Of a DNA stretch of 64,000 bases, positions 11,936-22,270 are shown piece after piece (the stretch's first letter is position 1; each line of letters starts with the position of its first letter). The notes below the pieces were generated by a model. The model was not told where the DNA came from, did no database searches, and saw only the letters and a program-made list of their open reading frames with translations. A program made the position numbers and the translations under genes. Source of the DNA: Apostichopus japonicus (Eukaryota; Echinodermata; Holothuroidea; Aspidochirotida; Stichopodidae); NCBI RefSeq assembly GCF_037975245.1, contig NC_092574.1, positions 140,001 through 204,000 on the forward strand, written 5' to 3'.

Positions 11936-12599
11936 GTAAGCTTTTCTACTTCTTTATTTTGTATCACCATGTGTGTAAATATTGAAGCACTAAGATATGC
12001 AGTTTTTTTTCCTTGAAATAGCAAGAGATATAATAGAGAACACTGTTATGAAAGCTGTACTTAAAACACTTGAAAAACTGCTCTCCTAAATGTTAAGGAA
12101 TAGTTTGGCAGAATTTTTTTCTGGGGAACTCTACCTTTATTTCATGCATAGTCTTGAATACTTCTGCAATACCATAAGACCATCTCTGCCCTGCACCTAA
12201 AAATACTGGGTTTTTTATTCTCTCTTGCATGTTTTCAAAAGTGCCCTTCTCAAGGGTATCATGTTGAAAATTTTCTCATATTTACAGATGGAAATTATGA
12301 AGTTATGTCAATTGAGGTCATCAGCGGCCAAAATACAAAAACCTTGTAGTCTAGTTTAGTGAATATCTGTAGCATCGGTAAAATGTCATAATTAGGTGGT
12401 AGGTCCCCCTCACTGAGCATTACACTTTGAGCAGTTCTGTTAAGAGGTCAAATGTAAATTGGAGTCATCAGCTGCCAAAAGCCTGAAATCCTTGTCGACA
12501 TCAAAATCAAAGCTGCGATTATCCTCATGCTCAGAAATGTACAAGAACTGAATGTTCTATGAAGAGGTCAAAGGTCACTTAGGGTCAAATTCTGACCAC

Positions 12600-12832
12600 C
12601 TTGATCAGGCGCGTATCCAGGGGGGGCGCGCGTATCTAGGGGGGGCGTTGGGGGCGTGCGCCCCCCCAGGTAAGAAATAGAGGAGAGAAAAAAAGAGAGA
12701 AGAAAAAAGGGGAAAAAGAGGGGAAAGAAGGGGAGGAAGGAAGGGAAAAGAAAAAGAAGAAATAGAGGAAAAGGAGAAAAGGAGGGAGTAGAAAAAATGG
12801 CAAGCAACTGGGAAGAGAAAAAAGAACAGTGA
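12600..12832. repeat. Transposon-end fragment and purine-rich tract
   Basis: 'aggcgcgtatccaggggggg' at 12607 resembles the G-rich left ends of small DNA transposons. It is followed by a tract of almost only A and G from about 12670 to 12830. No right-hand end was found. The strand asymmetry produces long Pro/Phe/Leu/Ser ORFs on the minus strand that are not genes. Confidence 0.5.
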
Positions 12833-12969
12833 CATAATTACAGGGCTGATCCCTATTATACACATAGGGTAGCCAGTGACGGAAGGATGATTTTGGAATG
12901 GGTGTGCGCCTCACCCTGCACCCCTTCCACCGACAACTCCATTTTGACGTTTTCATATTTCCTCTCTCA

Positions 12970-12970
<1 letters not shown>

Positions 12971-13043
<73 letters not shown>

Positions 13044-13057
13044 TATATGTATATATA

Positions 13058-13099
<42 letters not shown>

Positions 13100-13130
13100 T
13101 ACATATATACATATATATATATACATATAA
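12971..13130. repeat. AT microsatellite
   Basis: (AT)n with scattered ATAC/ATGT interruptions. Confidence 0.95.
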
Positions 13131-13641
13131 ACAATTGTACAATTGTGCTATGCAACCAACTGTGGCTGGTCTCGAACTCGACCGAGTCGTCGGGAACATG
13201 ATGCATTTTCAGTATTAGACCAGGATCTATATGCGAACTGCACTAGACATATGTCCTTCGATGCAACACTGCCATCCAGAGATAAAATGTTATACTCCGA
13301 CCTGAATGCTAATTGTTACCCTAAACCTCGTACCGTAACTCATACAATGAATCTAAAAGTAAATTCCGCATGTGATTAGAGAATTGAGCACATCTCCTGT
13401 GAATATCATGTAGTGCATGGGGGGGGGGGGACAGGCGGACGCACCTATCACTTCTTGAGATTGTTCCAATCTGCGTGAAAATGCCCCACCACCCACCCCC
13501 ACAACCCCTACGCCCAACCCCTCTTATCGCTTCCCAATGGGTTACAAAACTTAAACAATAACCTTCGCCCGTAGTACTAAAACCTTGACAAAATCCGGCA
13601 GCACACCACTTCATCGATAGATAACGAGTCTAGTGATCGGG

Positions 13642-13644
<3 letters not shown>

Positions 13645-13679
<35 letters not shown>

Positions 13680-13801
13680 AGCTCTATATATATATATATA
13701 TATATATCCAGCTGGATATATATATATATCCAGCTCTATACCCAGGTATATTGAGCACTCTTCACCTGGAATTAATGCCATCTATCATATATATATATAT
13801 A
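13645..13801. repeat. Compound AT microsatellite with CCAGCT breaks
   Basis: AT runs are separated by 'ccagctctatat' and 'ccagctggatat' segments and finish with a GA run (13802-13814) directly at the left edge of fold-back element 2. Confidence 0.9.
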
Positions 13802-13861
13802 TAGAGAGAGAGAGATCGTGCATATGGCAAGCCGTTTTAACATTTACTTCGCAATTAGACT

Positions 13862-14527
13862 TCAGTCGAATACATTTCACTTTATTGGAATACATTCTAC
13901 TTAAGTGAAATGTTATTCCACTTAAGTGGAAATGTATTACACTTAAGTGGAGTTCAATTTCCCTAAAGTAGAATTCCATTCCACTTAAGTGGAAATGGAC
14001 ATTTCTATTTCACTTAAGTGGAAATGCCTCCCACTTAAGTGGAATTGTATTTCACTTTAGTGGAAATACATTCCACTTAAGTGGAATTGTAATTTACTTA
14101 AGTGGAATACATTTCCACTTTAGTGGTATAACATTTCACTTAAGCTAAATAGTCCATCTATTTCACTTAAGTGGAATACAATTCCACTCAAGTGAAATGC
14201 GTTTCCACTTAAGTGAAATACAATTCCAGTTGAGTGGAATGCATTTCCACTTAAGTGGAATTGTATTCCACTTAAGTGGAATACAATTTCATTTAAGTGG
14301 AATAATATCTTTTGGGCGTCAATTTCACTTATGTGGAATTCTATTCTGCTTAAAAATACAATTCCACTTAAGTGGAATGCATTTCCACTTAAGTGGAATT
14401 GTATTCTACTTAAGTGGAATACAATTACACTTTAGTGGAATAATATCTTTTGGGCGTCAATTTCACTTAAGTGGAATTCTATTCTGCTTAAGTAAAATAC
14501 AATTCCACTTAAGTGGAAATGTTGATA
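13862..14527. repeat. CTTAAG palindromic satellite, left arm
   Basis: Dozens of about 16-20 base units built on TTCCACTTAAGTGGAA. Each unit is its own reverse complement, so the arm can form many small hairpins as well as pair with the other arm. Higher-order copies are visible: the segment with 'aatatcttttgggcgtcaat' occurs twice (about 14304 and 14440). Confidence 0.9.
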
Positions 14528-14630
14528 TGTGGCTTATATATAAATACAATTTAGGGTAATGTTCGTCGTAACGCATTCAATTGCTCATCACATATGATGA
14601 TGTAGTCGATCCTCGTTGCACGTGTACATT

Positions 14631-14945
14631 ATGGCTATGGCTAATCATTCACATCTAACATTGCTGGAATGCGATCAAATAATTGTTGTTACAGACACAA
14701 TTCGAAGTGTTGTTTTCTCACTTGCACAGGGGAACAATCAGTATGATGCACAACAGAGGCGGCTTACATCTTGTTTAAGTAAAATAGGCAGAATTCGTAA
14801 CTTTTTAGATAGTGAAACTTTTGACAAAGTAAAAGATTCCATCCAAAATAAAAAAAAAGTAATACGTTCTCTAGCCCTTGTCAATGCGTTTTCGGCTGTA
14901 GCTCCAACCACTTGTAATGTATTTGCCATGGCTTTATTTTGGTAA
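14631..14945 (+). CDS. Small ORF in the core of fold-back element 2
   Basis: About 104 codons from the ATG in 'cattATGGCTATGGC' to TAA. The product begins MAMANHSHLTLLECDQIIVV and looks mostly helical with a basic middle ('QNKKKVIRSLALVNAF'); no known motif is visible. It lies in the only non-repetitive part of the element, with a CACGTG box 16 bases upstream and three CCAAT motifs downstream (about 15133, 15167, 15191). It may be a captured host fragment or chance. A minus-strand ORF of 85 codons overlaps it and cannot be excluded. Confidence 0.35.
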   Translation: MAMANHSHLTLLECDQIIVVTDTIRSVVFSLAQGNNQYDAQQRRLTSCLSKIGRIRNFLDSETFDKVKDSIQNKKKVIRSLALVNAFSAVAPTTCNVFAMALFW

Positions 14946-15139
14946 TCGTATTCGTCAGGTACCAGGTCAGGTACGTACGTACTCACCTTGCACAAATGTT
15001 AAGTGCTAGCTGGATCCAGATGGACAGCCGATATTCATTGTGCACATATCGACACCACGTACGTACACGTATCGCGGCAAGTTGTTTATAATGGCGCGCA
15101 AAGGCATGGGCAAAGTTTGGCGTTGAATGAACTAGCCAA

Positions 15140-15566
15140 TCACATTCCATTTAAGTGGAATACACTAGCCAATCACATTCCACTTAAGTGAAATAGACTA
15201 TCCAATCACATTTCACTTAAGTGGAATTGTATTCCACTTAAGTGTAATTGTATTCCACTTAAGTGAAATAGACAGGACATTCCACTTAAGTGGAATTGTA
15301 TTCCACTTAAGTAGAATACAATTCCACTTAAGTGAAATGCATTTCCTAAGTGAAATACAATTCCACTTAAGTGAAATAGATTTAGCTTAAGTAAGATGCA
15401 GTGACAAGTTGATGAATTCAGCTTCAGCTTAAGTAAAATACAATTAAGCTTAAGTGGAATGGTATTCCACTTAAGTGAAATAGAATTCCACTCAAGTTAA
15501 ATAGTATTCTGCTTAAGTGAAATTGAATTCCACTTAAGTGAAATGTATTCGACTTAAGTCGAATTG
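15140..15566. repeat. CTTAAG palindromic satellite, right arm
   Basis: Same self-complementary units as 13862-14527 but fewer of them. The first three alternate with 'agccaatcacattcca' text, giving repeated CCAAT motifs. Confidence 0.9.
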
Positions 15567-15601
15567 CGAGGTAAATGTTAAAACGGCTTGCCATACGTGC
15601 A

Positions 15602-17080
15602 CTGACCTAAATGGAGTGTAACCACTCCCGATTTTGCAATTTCCCAAGATCAGGCCCGAAAAATCCCAAGAAATACCAAGAACACTGTGCTGTATGGATT
15701 TCTAGCAATATCCAGCGATATCTAGGGATGAATATCCCAAGATCTTACCTAAACTGAAGGCAGATAGAGAATCGAAACCTTCAGTGAACTGAACTTGAAA
15801 CTGTGCGTCTTTCGAAATGAAAAGAATGTGGGGAATTGCACAATAAACAGATCAAAGTTATATATTTCAGTCTCATTTCAATTATTCGAATTTGTTAAGC
15901 AAACAGCAGATATCACATCATATCAGTGAGCATGAAAATGGCGTTCCAGGATGAACAGCCTTCAAACCATGAGCGCAGATCCTGGTGGGGACAGCAGGAC
16001 GCGTCCCCATCAACTTTTTTTCAGTAGTGGGGACATAATATACCGTGTCCCCACCAATTTTTCTTGACCAATAGCTGCATTTCAAGTTCCCCTGTATTGA
16101 ACTTTGGCGCAGTTAGATCCAGCCCAGCCCCTCGGTTCCTACGCCCTTGCTAACCACTGCGTCACTGCAACTGTTGAGAAATAATGCTAATTTTTTCTTC
16201 AAAATGGAACGGAGGGTGATGTTCAAATGCTGTACAGGATAACTCAAAACGTACACCTTTATTGAACTTCATATTTCAAATGGTCTCAAAATTGGCATTA
16301 TTTTCAGTGATTTATACTACATGACTCTAGGTTTGGCAGTAACTTGTGAAAATGTTTCATAGTGAAAATAAAACAATGTCATGTTACTCATTAATTATTA
16401 AAGGGTTGGCAGAGCTGCTTTTCTTGCTCAAATTGATCAAAGAATATGTCCATGTGCTCATACATAGAGCATCTGTATGTCTTTATATCACATAGGAAGA
16501 CTGTTCTCTCTGGGTATTGAAACATTTTGGAATATATATTCTACATTTTGAGTCCTTAAAAGATCTTAATTCTTTTGATTGCCTTGTTGCTAAAGTAATG
16601 GTCAAGACAACGTTTCCTGAATCTGCATAGCTCATGTCGCGGAGCGGTTGAAAACTATTAATATACAACAACCAGTTAAAACAACAGTATCAGGCAGTAT
16701 TTTATCACCCTCCGTTCCATTTTTGAAGAAAAAATTACGATTAAAACATTTAACACTTCTATCGCTTAGCATACAATTTCCGAGGAAACAACACCGTGAA
16801 ACTGGAGAACATTTATGAATAAGAAAGGTTTGATTTGACTGCGTTGAAATAACTGGCAAGATGCGTGGAGCGCTCTCTATCGGCCTCTTTTTTGGTCAGT
16901 TTGCAACTTCAGAGGAACAATAGAAACCCGAAAAAACTTTTAAAACGAACAAAGGATTCACAAACCTTTGTTCTGCCTAAAAGATAAGCAGAGGCCAAAA
17001 GAGGCCTAAAAGATAAGCAGAATGAAACTGTTAGCAAACTGCTTATCCACTAGAGAGCCTGTGTAATAGAATGTGTAAAA
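15602..17080. other. Non-coding stretch with a few repeat remnants
   Basis: No gene is seen. 'gtggggacag' and its complement 'tgtccccacc' about 80 bases apart (15985-16065), and 'ggttcctacgcccttg' at 16132, look like ends of small DNA elements. The text 'gatttgactgcgttgaaata' and 'aggaacaatagaaa' near 16830-16925 is shared with 20235-20335, marking a dispersed repeat. Confidence 0.4.
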
Positions 17081-17112
17081 GTTTCGATCCTAGCAGGATC
17101 TTCTTCAGAGGC
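17081..17112 (-). ncRNA. Degenerate hammerhead-like motif
   Basis: On the minus strand the core CTGAAGA, a GATCC-TGCTA-GGATC hairpin and GAAAC are identical to the motif at 20872-20910, but the bases after GAAAC read TTTTACAC instead of GTCAGGC. The cleavage triplet and the 3' side of stem I are therefore missing, and this copy would be inactive. Confidence 0.3.
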
Positions 17113-17136
17113 TTAAAAAATAAGATCAGCAGAAAG

Positions 17137-19351
17137 TTTGGTTTATTGTAGATTTGTGTGCGCGGAATTAGCCCGATTGATACGGGGAAAGGTGATTAAT
17201 TTGCTCTAGGTGGGATCTGGTGCGGTTATCTATTATTCTTTCGGAAATCTTACATACGGCTGGGAAGAGACTAATTGGTCGATAGTTTTGAATTTTGGTG
17301 CGGTCTTTACTTAGTTTCGGTATTAAAATCTTTTTGGCGGATTTCCATGAGGTTGGGAAATAACCCAGTCTAAGGAGTTCGTTAAATAGTGGGAAAATAT
17401 GAGAGTTAATGAATATCGGAGGGGAGTTTTTAGGCATTTGGTCATTTATGTTGTCAGGACCAGTGGAGGATGCATTTTTTAGTGGCACTATACCAATTGT
17501 TTATATCTATTTTATTGAGCAGAGGGATGTTTTTTGTTGAGACATCCTAATGGGTTGGTGTTAAAGCTGGTTGCATTTCTGATAATTGTACGGTCTATTT
17601 CGTGTTTACAGCTGATATCGTATCGGGGGCCATCGTAGATATTGAATATACTTTTAAAGTACGATTCAATTAGCTTTATTTGGTCTTGAGTTTTTGTGAT
17701 GAGGTTACCTACGTTATCTCTAAGGCCTTGGTCTGTTTTACCTGTGTTTGGGGTTGTAATGGGGTTAATGATTTTTTTAAATTTTCCAAAAGTGTTTCGG
17801 GTTTTTATCATTACTTATTAAATCGCAGTTGTTTGGGACGCGGTTTTGTTCATCCGCCAATATTTGTCTGTTTATTGCTATTTAAGTTGGTTAATTTGGG
17901 TTTTTAGAGTTAGGTCTCGGGAGATGATATAGGTTCTACGTAGGCGACGTCTGAGTTTCATAAGTGTAAGGATTTTCTTATTTAGTTTTCGTTTTCTGTT
18001 TTGTTTTTAAATGACAGTGTCTTTTGCAAGTATTGAAGATATGATTGATGGGCAACGCTGTCACAGTAATTGTCGATGTAATTTAGCCAGGCGCGGCGGA
18101 ACGGGAAAATTATTGGGGTGCTAATGTGTTAAGATTATCTAAGCGGAGCGCCACCATGGGTTGATGCGGAGCGTACAAGACAATTTTGGGGTTTTCAAAC
18201 CCCCAGATGCCCGGAAACGGCACTTGCCGAGTGTTTTATGCTGCGAATACCTAGCCCTAAGATATGGGTCTCAAGCCTGCAATTTCTCAGATTGCACCAA
18301 AAAATCTGTAAAAGCATTGTAATTTGTATATTCGAGGGTGTTTTAAGAGAGTAGGTATTACTCGTAGTGTACTCGCAAAGACGTTTTTGAGTGTAGTAAA
18401 TTACTACTTGCAATTAAATGCAATAATTAAATAAATGTCCTAAGAAAAAACAGAAAGCATTTCTTAATGTCAACAAATGGGTAATTCCAAACCATGTGCA
18501 GTTGCCAACAAATTTCTATGAACCAAGCACAGTCACGAATGCATACAGTACAGGTGAAATGCTAATATTGTGTTTTTGTTCGTTTAATAATTAATTGCGC
18601 ACATAGAGCCATGTTCCACGCCTTGCGTGTACTCGTAGTGTAAACGCAAATTGTGATGAGTGTATAGCGTTTAGCTTATTACACTCTTATTTAAAACACT
18701 AATATTCGATGAGGCATGATAGAGACAATCAATTATCATATCGTTTGAATGCTCTGGCTGCAATGCTCCGCACCTACCCTCCCCCCCCCCCATGTCCCTG
18801 AAGGATATATCCATGGGAAATGTGCTACCATTGGAAGGATATATCTTTCAGGGGATGTTGGAGAACTGGCTGAAATGAGGCAAATCATTGGCCTAAGACG
18901 TAGTTGTGTTGCGCTTACCCCCCCCCCCCCCCGGTTCCGCCGCCACTGAATTTAGCTCGTTGTTTTGGTTGTTGTATTTTGGGAGTCTGTTTTATTGTAA
19001 TTATACGTCACTTCGTTATTTGGTATGCGGTTGAGGTTTATGTCTAGCTCAAAAACGACTCGGTGGAAAAATTGTCACTGATTTAGTCATCTTCTAGGAT
19101 TTGTATCGAATGTGTTTAAGTTGCGAGGTGATTTGAGGTTACATGGGTAGTCAAGTAGTTCTGTAATATTGTTTATTGGGTTTATCCTAGGATTGGTACT
19201 TTGGCTAATTATCGTTAAGTTGTATTTATCACATATTTCTAAGAGATTTGCCTTTTTCAGAAAAAATAATGTGGGCAATTACTAGGAGTTTTGTATTTTT
19301 ATTAGAACATATATATGCTATGCTGGATATGGGCTCATTTGGGGGACTATA
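17137..19351 (-). mobile_element. Jockey-like LINE, truncated copy
   Basis: The text from 'gtttggtttattgtagattt' to 'ctcatttggg' plus a few bases is a diverged copy of 27538-28946, in the same orientation, with many stops. Reverse-transcriptase pieces are readable ('PKNSPPIFINSHIFPLFNE', 'KTKIQNYRPISLFPAVCK'; 17168-17488), as is an endonuclease-like segment ('LLEICDKYNLTIISQ', 19087-19278). It lacks both ends and ORF1, and is split by the element at 18088-18948. Confidence 0.8.
18088..18948. mobile_element. Non-autonomous hAT-like element in the LINE
   Basis: The ends are CAGGCGCGGCGGAAC and GTTCCGCCGCCACTG, an imperfect inverted repeat of the CAGTGGCG class, flanked by an 8-bp duplication AATTTAGC (18080-18087; 18949-18956). 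The other LINE copy (around 28490-28510) reads through this point with a single 'aatttagc', giving an empty site. The 8-bp duplication and CA...TG ends fit the hAT superfamily. No transposase ORF is present. Confidence 0.85.
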
Positions 19352-19456
19352 ATCATACCACGAAAGTGTCCATTAGGTATAGGTTGCATTGAGGGTGTGT
19401 TATTCTTTCGTCAAATGGCGTACCATGGGGGGGGGGGGAGGGGGTGGTCTATCTGG

Positions 19457-19787
19457 CAGTGGCGGAGCGTCCATACAGTCAGGGGGCGGATACCCCCCCT
19501 GACGGACTCAAATGGACTGCTGGCGCCCTTTTTTAGCTTTTTACCACTTTATATGCTATTATTGACGTTTTTATTGCGCTCTCATCTACCTATTGACATT
19601 TATCCTTTATCTGCAAATTAGCAAGGCCCGGAAAGTGTCATTTCCGCCGATCTAAGGAGCATCTTTATTCAAAATTTTCGGTACGCTCCGCGCCAAACCC
19701 GTGGTGGCGCTCCGCTTAGATAGTTTCGAAAGCGCCCCTACAGACCATTCTCGCCCCCCTCGACCAATACCCTTAGCTCCGCCACTG
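19457..19787. mobile_element. Small DNA element, CAGTGGCGGAGC ends
   Basis: CAGTGGCGGAGC at 19457 and GCTCCGCCACTG ending at 19787 are perfect 12-bp inverted ends. No matching 8-bp duplication was found on the two sides, so this could be a rearranged or chimeric element. 'ggtggcgctccgctta' within it also occurs near 18150 (inverted) and 55110. Confidence 0.55.
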
Positions 19788-19796
19788 CAAATGACC

Positions 19797-20862
19797 CGAT
19801 AGAAATACGTGTTCTTTATAAGTGCACAATTTTGAAAAACCCCTCTTTTCAGCCCCCTCTTGTCCTCTCTGAAACACCCATCGACATTAAAATTAGACGT
19901 GGAATAGAAGACACCCTTGTCTTTGTTATACACTAATTTCGTGTAATTATCTGACCGGGAAAGGCTTTTTGTTTATATGATTTCTATTTTTTTCATAAAT
20001 CACAAATCATTTTTTTTCCCCTGCACGCCCCCACACAGCACCCAATTCCAAAATAAACTTCAGATTCGTAATCAGCGTGTCGCGAACTACCAGAAAAGAT
20101 ACACATTTATCGCCTTTGCGACAAAAAGTTTTTTCACCTTTAAAAACCGTAAGCAGTTTTTTCCAAAATTTGTGCCAAAATTTGACCCATTTATTCATAA
20201 ATGTCAAGATAAAACTCAAGATGACAAACAAAGGTTTGATTTGACTGCTTTGAAATCACGTATCACTGGCAAGATGCGTCGAGCGCCCTTTTATTTCGCT
20301 CAGTTTGCAACTTTTCAGAGGAACAATAGAAAACGGAAAAACTTTTAGGGGCAACAAAAGATTTTAATCCTTTGTTCGTCGTAAAAGTTTTTCGGTCTTA
20401 CTTTTTCAAGTTTGAGGTGCAAAAACTTGTTGTCGCAAATTCGATAAATGTGTATCTTTTCTGGTAGTTCGCGACACGCTGATTACGAATCTGAAGTTTA
20501 TTTTGGAATTGGGTATCAAAAAGAATTACTTTTTAAACTTTTCAGACAAAAAACCTATTTTTGTCGCAAATAAAAATTGCCAAAAATTGACCCCAAATCG
20601 ATTTCGCCCATATGACGTGACAGGGGATAACCGATGCTCAGGAGCCCAAATCTGCAACTCCCAGGTCCATATCTGCTTCCGTTCGGGAGATACGTGGTCT
20701 CAAAGGACCCGATAGAAATACGTGTTCTTTTTAAGTGCACAATTTGGAAAACCCCCTCTTTTAAGGCCCCTCTCTTGTCCTCTCTGAAGCACCCATCGAA
20801 ATTAAAATTAGACGTGGAGTAGAAGACACCCTTGTCTTTGTTATACACTTATTTCGTGTAAA
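19797..20862. repeat. Direct-repeat pair flanking an inverted repeat
   Basis: A block of about 150 bases starting 'gacccgatagaaatacgtgt' occurs at 19797-19943 and at 20706-20862 in the same orientation, and both end near 'tcgtgtaa'. Each gives a matching minus-strand ORF start ('MYNKDKGVFYSTSNFN'). Between them lies the inverted repeat at 20041-20511. The arrangement resembles a composite element with terminal direct repeats; no known protein was recognised. Confidence 0.6.
20041..20511. repeat. Perfect 72-bp inverted repeat
   Basis: 'cccaattccaaaataaactt...' (from 20041) is repeated as its exact complement ending 'gtttattttggaattggg' at 20511. The arms are about 72 bases and the loop about 330. 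A further 'aaaactttt' and 'cctttgtt' pairing extends inwards imperfectly. Confidence 0.8.
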
Positions 20863-20871
20863 AGTAAGTTG

Positions 20872-20910
20872 GCCTGACGTTTCGATCCTAGCAGGATCTT
20901 CTTCAGAGGC
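20872..20910 (-). ncRNA. Hammerhead-ribozyme-like motif
   Basis: Read on the minus strand: stem I 5' side GCCT, core CTGAAGA, one extra A, stem II GATCC with loop TGCTA and GGATC, core GAAA, a very short stem III (C/G plus A-U), cleavage triplet GTC, and stem I 3' side AGGC. Core residues CUGANGA and GAAA and the GUC triplet match the hammerhead consensus. The extra A before stem II and the minimal stem III are deviations. Hammerheads with short stem III are known from Penelope-like and other retroelements, but no such reverse transcriptase is visible here. Confidence 0.4.
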
Positions 20911-21104
20911 TAAATGACAAGTTACAGTAACAGAGGGGACAAAAACACGCACAGAATACAGACAGGTTAATGAGCACGGTGAACACAATGAGATGGATGA
21001 AAGGGGATTATAAGTAGAAAGCAACAGGAGAAGAGGAGAGGAAGGAGATAAACTGTGAAGGGACAAAGAGAGGATTAAATGCACTTATAATCCCCTTTCA
21101 TCCA

Positions 21105-22100
21105 TAAATATTAGAAACGAGCATTAATGTGCTCTGGACTCACAAACTCCGTGTCTCAGGTTCGATTCCCAGACACAGCATTTTGATTTTTTCTCTTTTC
21201 CTTCTTCCATTCTGGACTTAGAAGTTTAAATATTAGAAACGAGCATTAATTCTCAACAGTTCTAGTGGCGCAGTTGGTAGTGCTCTGGACTCACAAACTC
21301 CATGTCTCAGGTTCGATTCCCAGACACAGCATTTTGATTTTCTTTTCTTTTCCTTCTTCCATTCTGGACTTTGAAGTTTAAATATTAGAAACGAGCATTA
21401 ATTCTCAACAGTTCTAGTGGCGCAGTTGGTAGTGCTCTGGACTGACAAACTCCATGTCTCAGGTTCGATTCCCAGAGAGAGCATTTTGATTTTCTTTTCT
21501 TTTCCTTCTTCCATTCTGGACTTTGAAGTTTAAATATTAGAAACGAGCATTAATTCTCAACAGTTCTAGTGGCGCAGTTGGTAGTGCTCTGGACTGACAA
21601 ACTCCATGTCTCAGGTTCGATTCCCAGAGAGAGCATTTTGATTTTCTTTTCTTTTCCTTCTTCCATTCTGGACTTTGAAGTTTAAATATTAGAAACGAGC
21701 ATTAATTCTCAACAGTTCTAGTGGCGCAGTTGGTAGTGCTCTGGACTGACAAACTCCATGTCTCAGGTTCGATTCCCAGAGAGAGCATTTTGATTTTCTT
21801 TTCTTTTCCTTCTTCCATTCTGGACTTTGAAGTTTAAATATTAGAAACGAGCATTAATTCTCAACAGTTCTAGTGGCGCAGTTGGTAGTGCTCTGGACTG
21901 ACAAACTCCATGTCTCAGGTTCGATTCCCAGAGAGAGCATTGTAATTTTCTTTTCCTTCTTCCATTCTGGACTTTGAAGTTTAAATATTAGAAACGAGCA
22001 TTAATTCTCAACAGTTCTAGTGGCGCAGTTGGTAGTGCTCTGGACTGGAGAGACACAGACAAACTCCATGTCTCCGGTTCGATTCCCAGACAGAGCATCA
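21105..22100 (+). repeat. Tandem array of tRNA-like SINE units, 152-bp period
   Basis: 'gagcattaat' recurs at 21119, 21241, 21393, 21545, 21697, 21849 and 21996, a 152-base period except for a shorter first unit (missing the A-box part) and a 147-base sixth unit. Full units carry a pol III A box (TGGCGCAGTTGG) and B box (GGTTCGATTCC) spaced as in a tRNA, followed by a T-rich tail. The T arm and acceptor ends pair poorly, so these are tRNA-derived rather than working tRNAs. Head-to-tail SINE arrays are uncommon. Confidence 0.85.
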
Positions 22101-22203
22101 TGTCTGCGGTTAATGTCTAGACAGAGCCTTTTACTTTTCTGTTCTTTGGAGGGAGTGGAAGTATAAATATAAGAAACGAAGGTTTTTCCAGAGGGAACCG
22201 AAA

Positions 22204-22270
22204 TGGTGTAATTGGTTATTCCATCGTTCAGTAAGCGATTGGTTTGGACTGCATCGGTTCAAGCCCCAGG
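22204..22270 (+). repeat. tRNA-like sequence, probable SINE head
   Basis: A box 'tggtgtaattgg' and B box 'ggttcaagcccc' are correctly ordered and spaced. The flanking stem is imperfect. It follows directly on the SINE array and precedes a GC-rich repeat. Confidence 0.5.

Larger units (their letters stand above)
13823..15595. mobile_element. Fold-back element 2, TATGGC ends, CTTAAG palindrome arms
   Basis: The left end TATGGCAAGCCGTTTTAACA at 13823 is matched by its reverse complement ending GCCATA at 15595; about 57 of the outermost 60 bases agree. CGTGCA flanks both ends (13817-13822 and 15596-15601), a 6-bp target duplication. Inside the ends are arrays of the palindrome ATTCCACTTAAGTGGAAT with variants, then a unique 600-base core (about 14531-15140) with one ORF. 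End sequence and duplication length equal those of element 1 although the arms differ. No transposase is present. Confidence 0.88.

Noticed and set aside
12564-12580. AGGTCAAAGGTCA nuclear-receptor DR1 site
   Set aside because: It is a perfect match but belongs to a dispersed repeat whose variants also occur at 118 and 5490; no nearby promoter.
12568-12865. Pro/Phe/Leu/Ser-rich minus-strand ORFs
   Set aside because: They follow from the purine-rich tract and have no domain or splice support.
11816-13130. Long ORFs of alternating Tyr and Ile
   Set aside because: They are translations of (AT)n microsatellites; the same occurs at 13645, 56279 and 56748.
13862-15566. CRISPR-like array
   Set aside because: Units are self-complementary and contiguous without unique spacers of constant length, and the genome is animal.
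21105-22100. A cluster of true tRNA genes
   Set aside because: A and B boxes are good but the T arm and acceptor ends do not pair properly, and unit tails are SINE-like.
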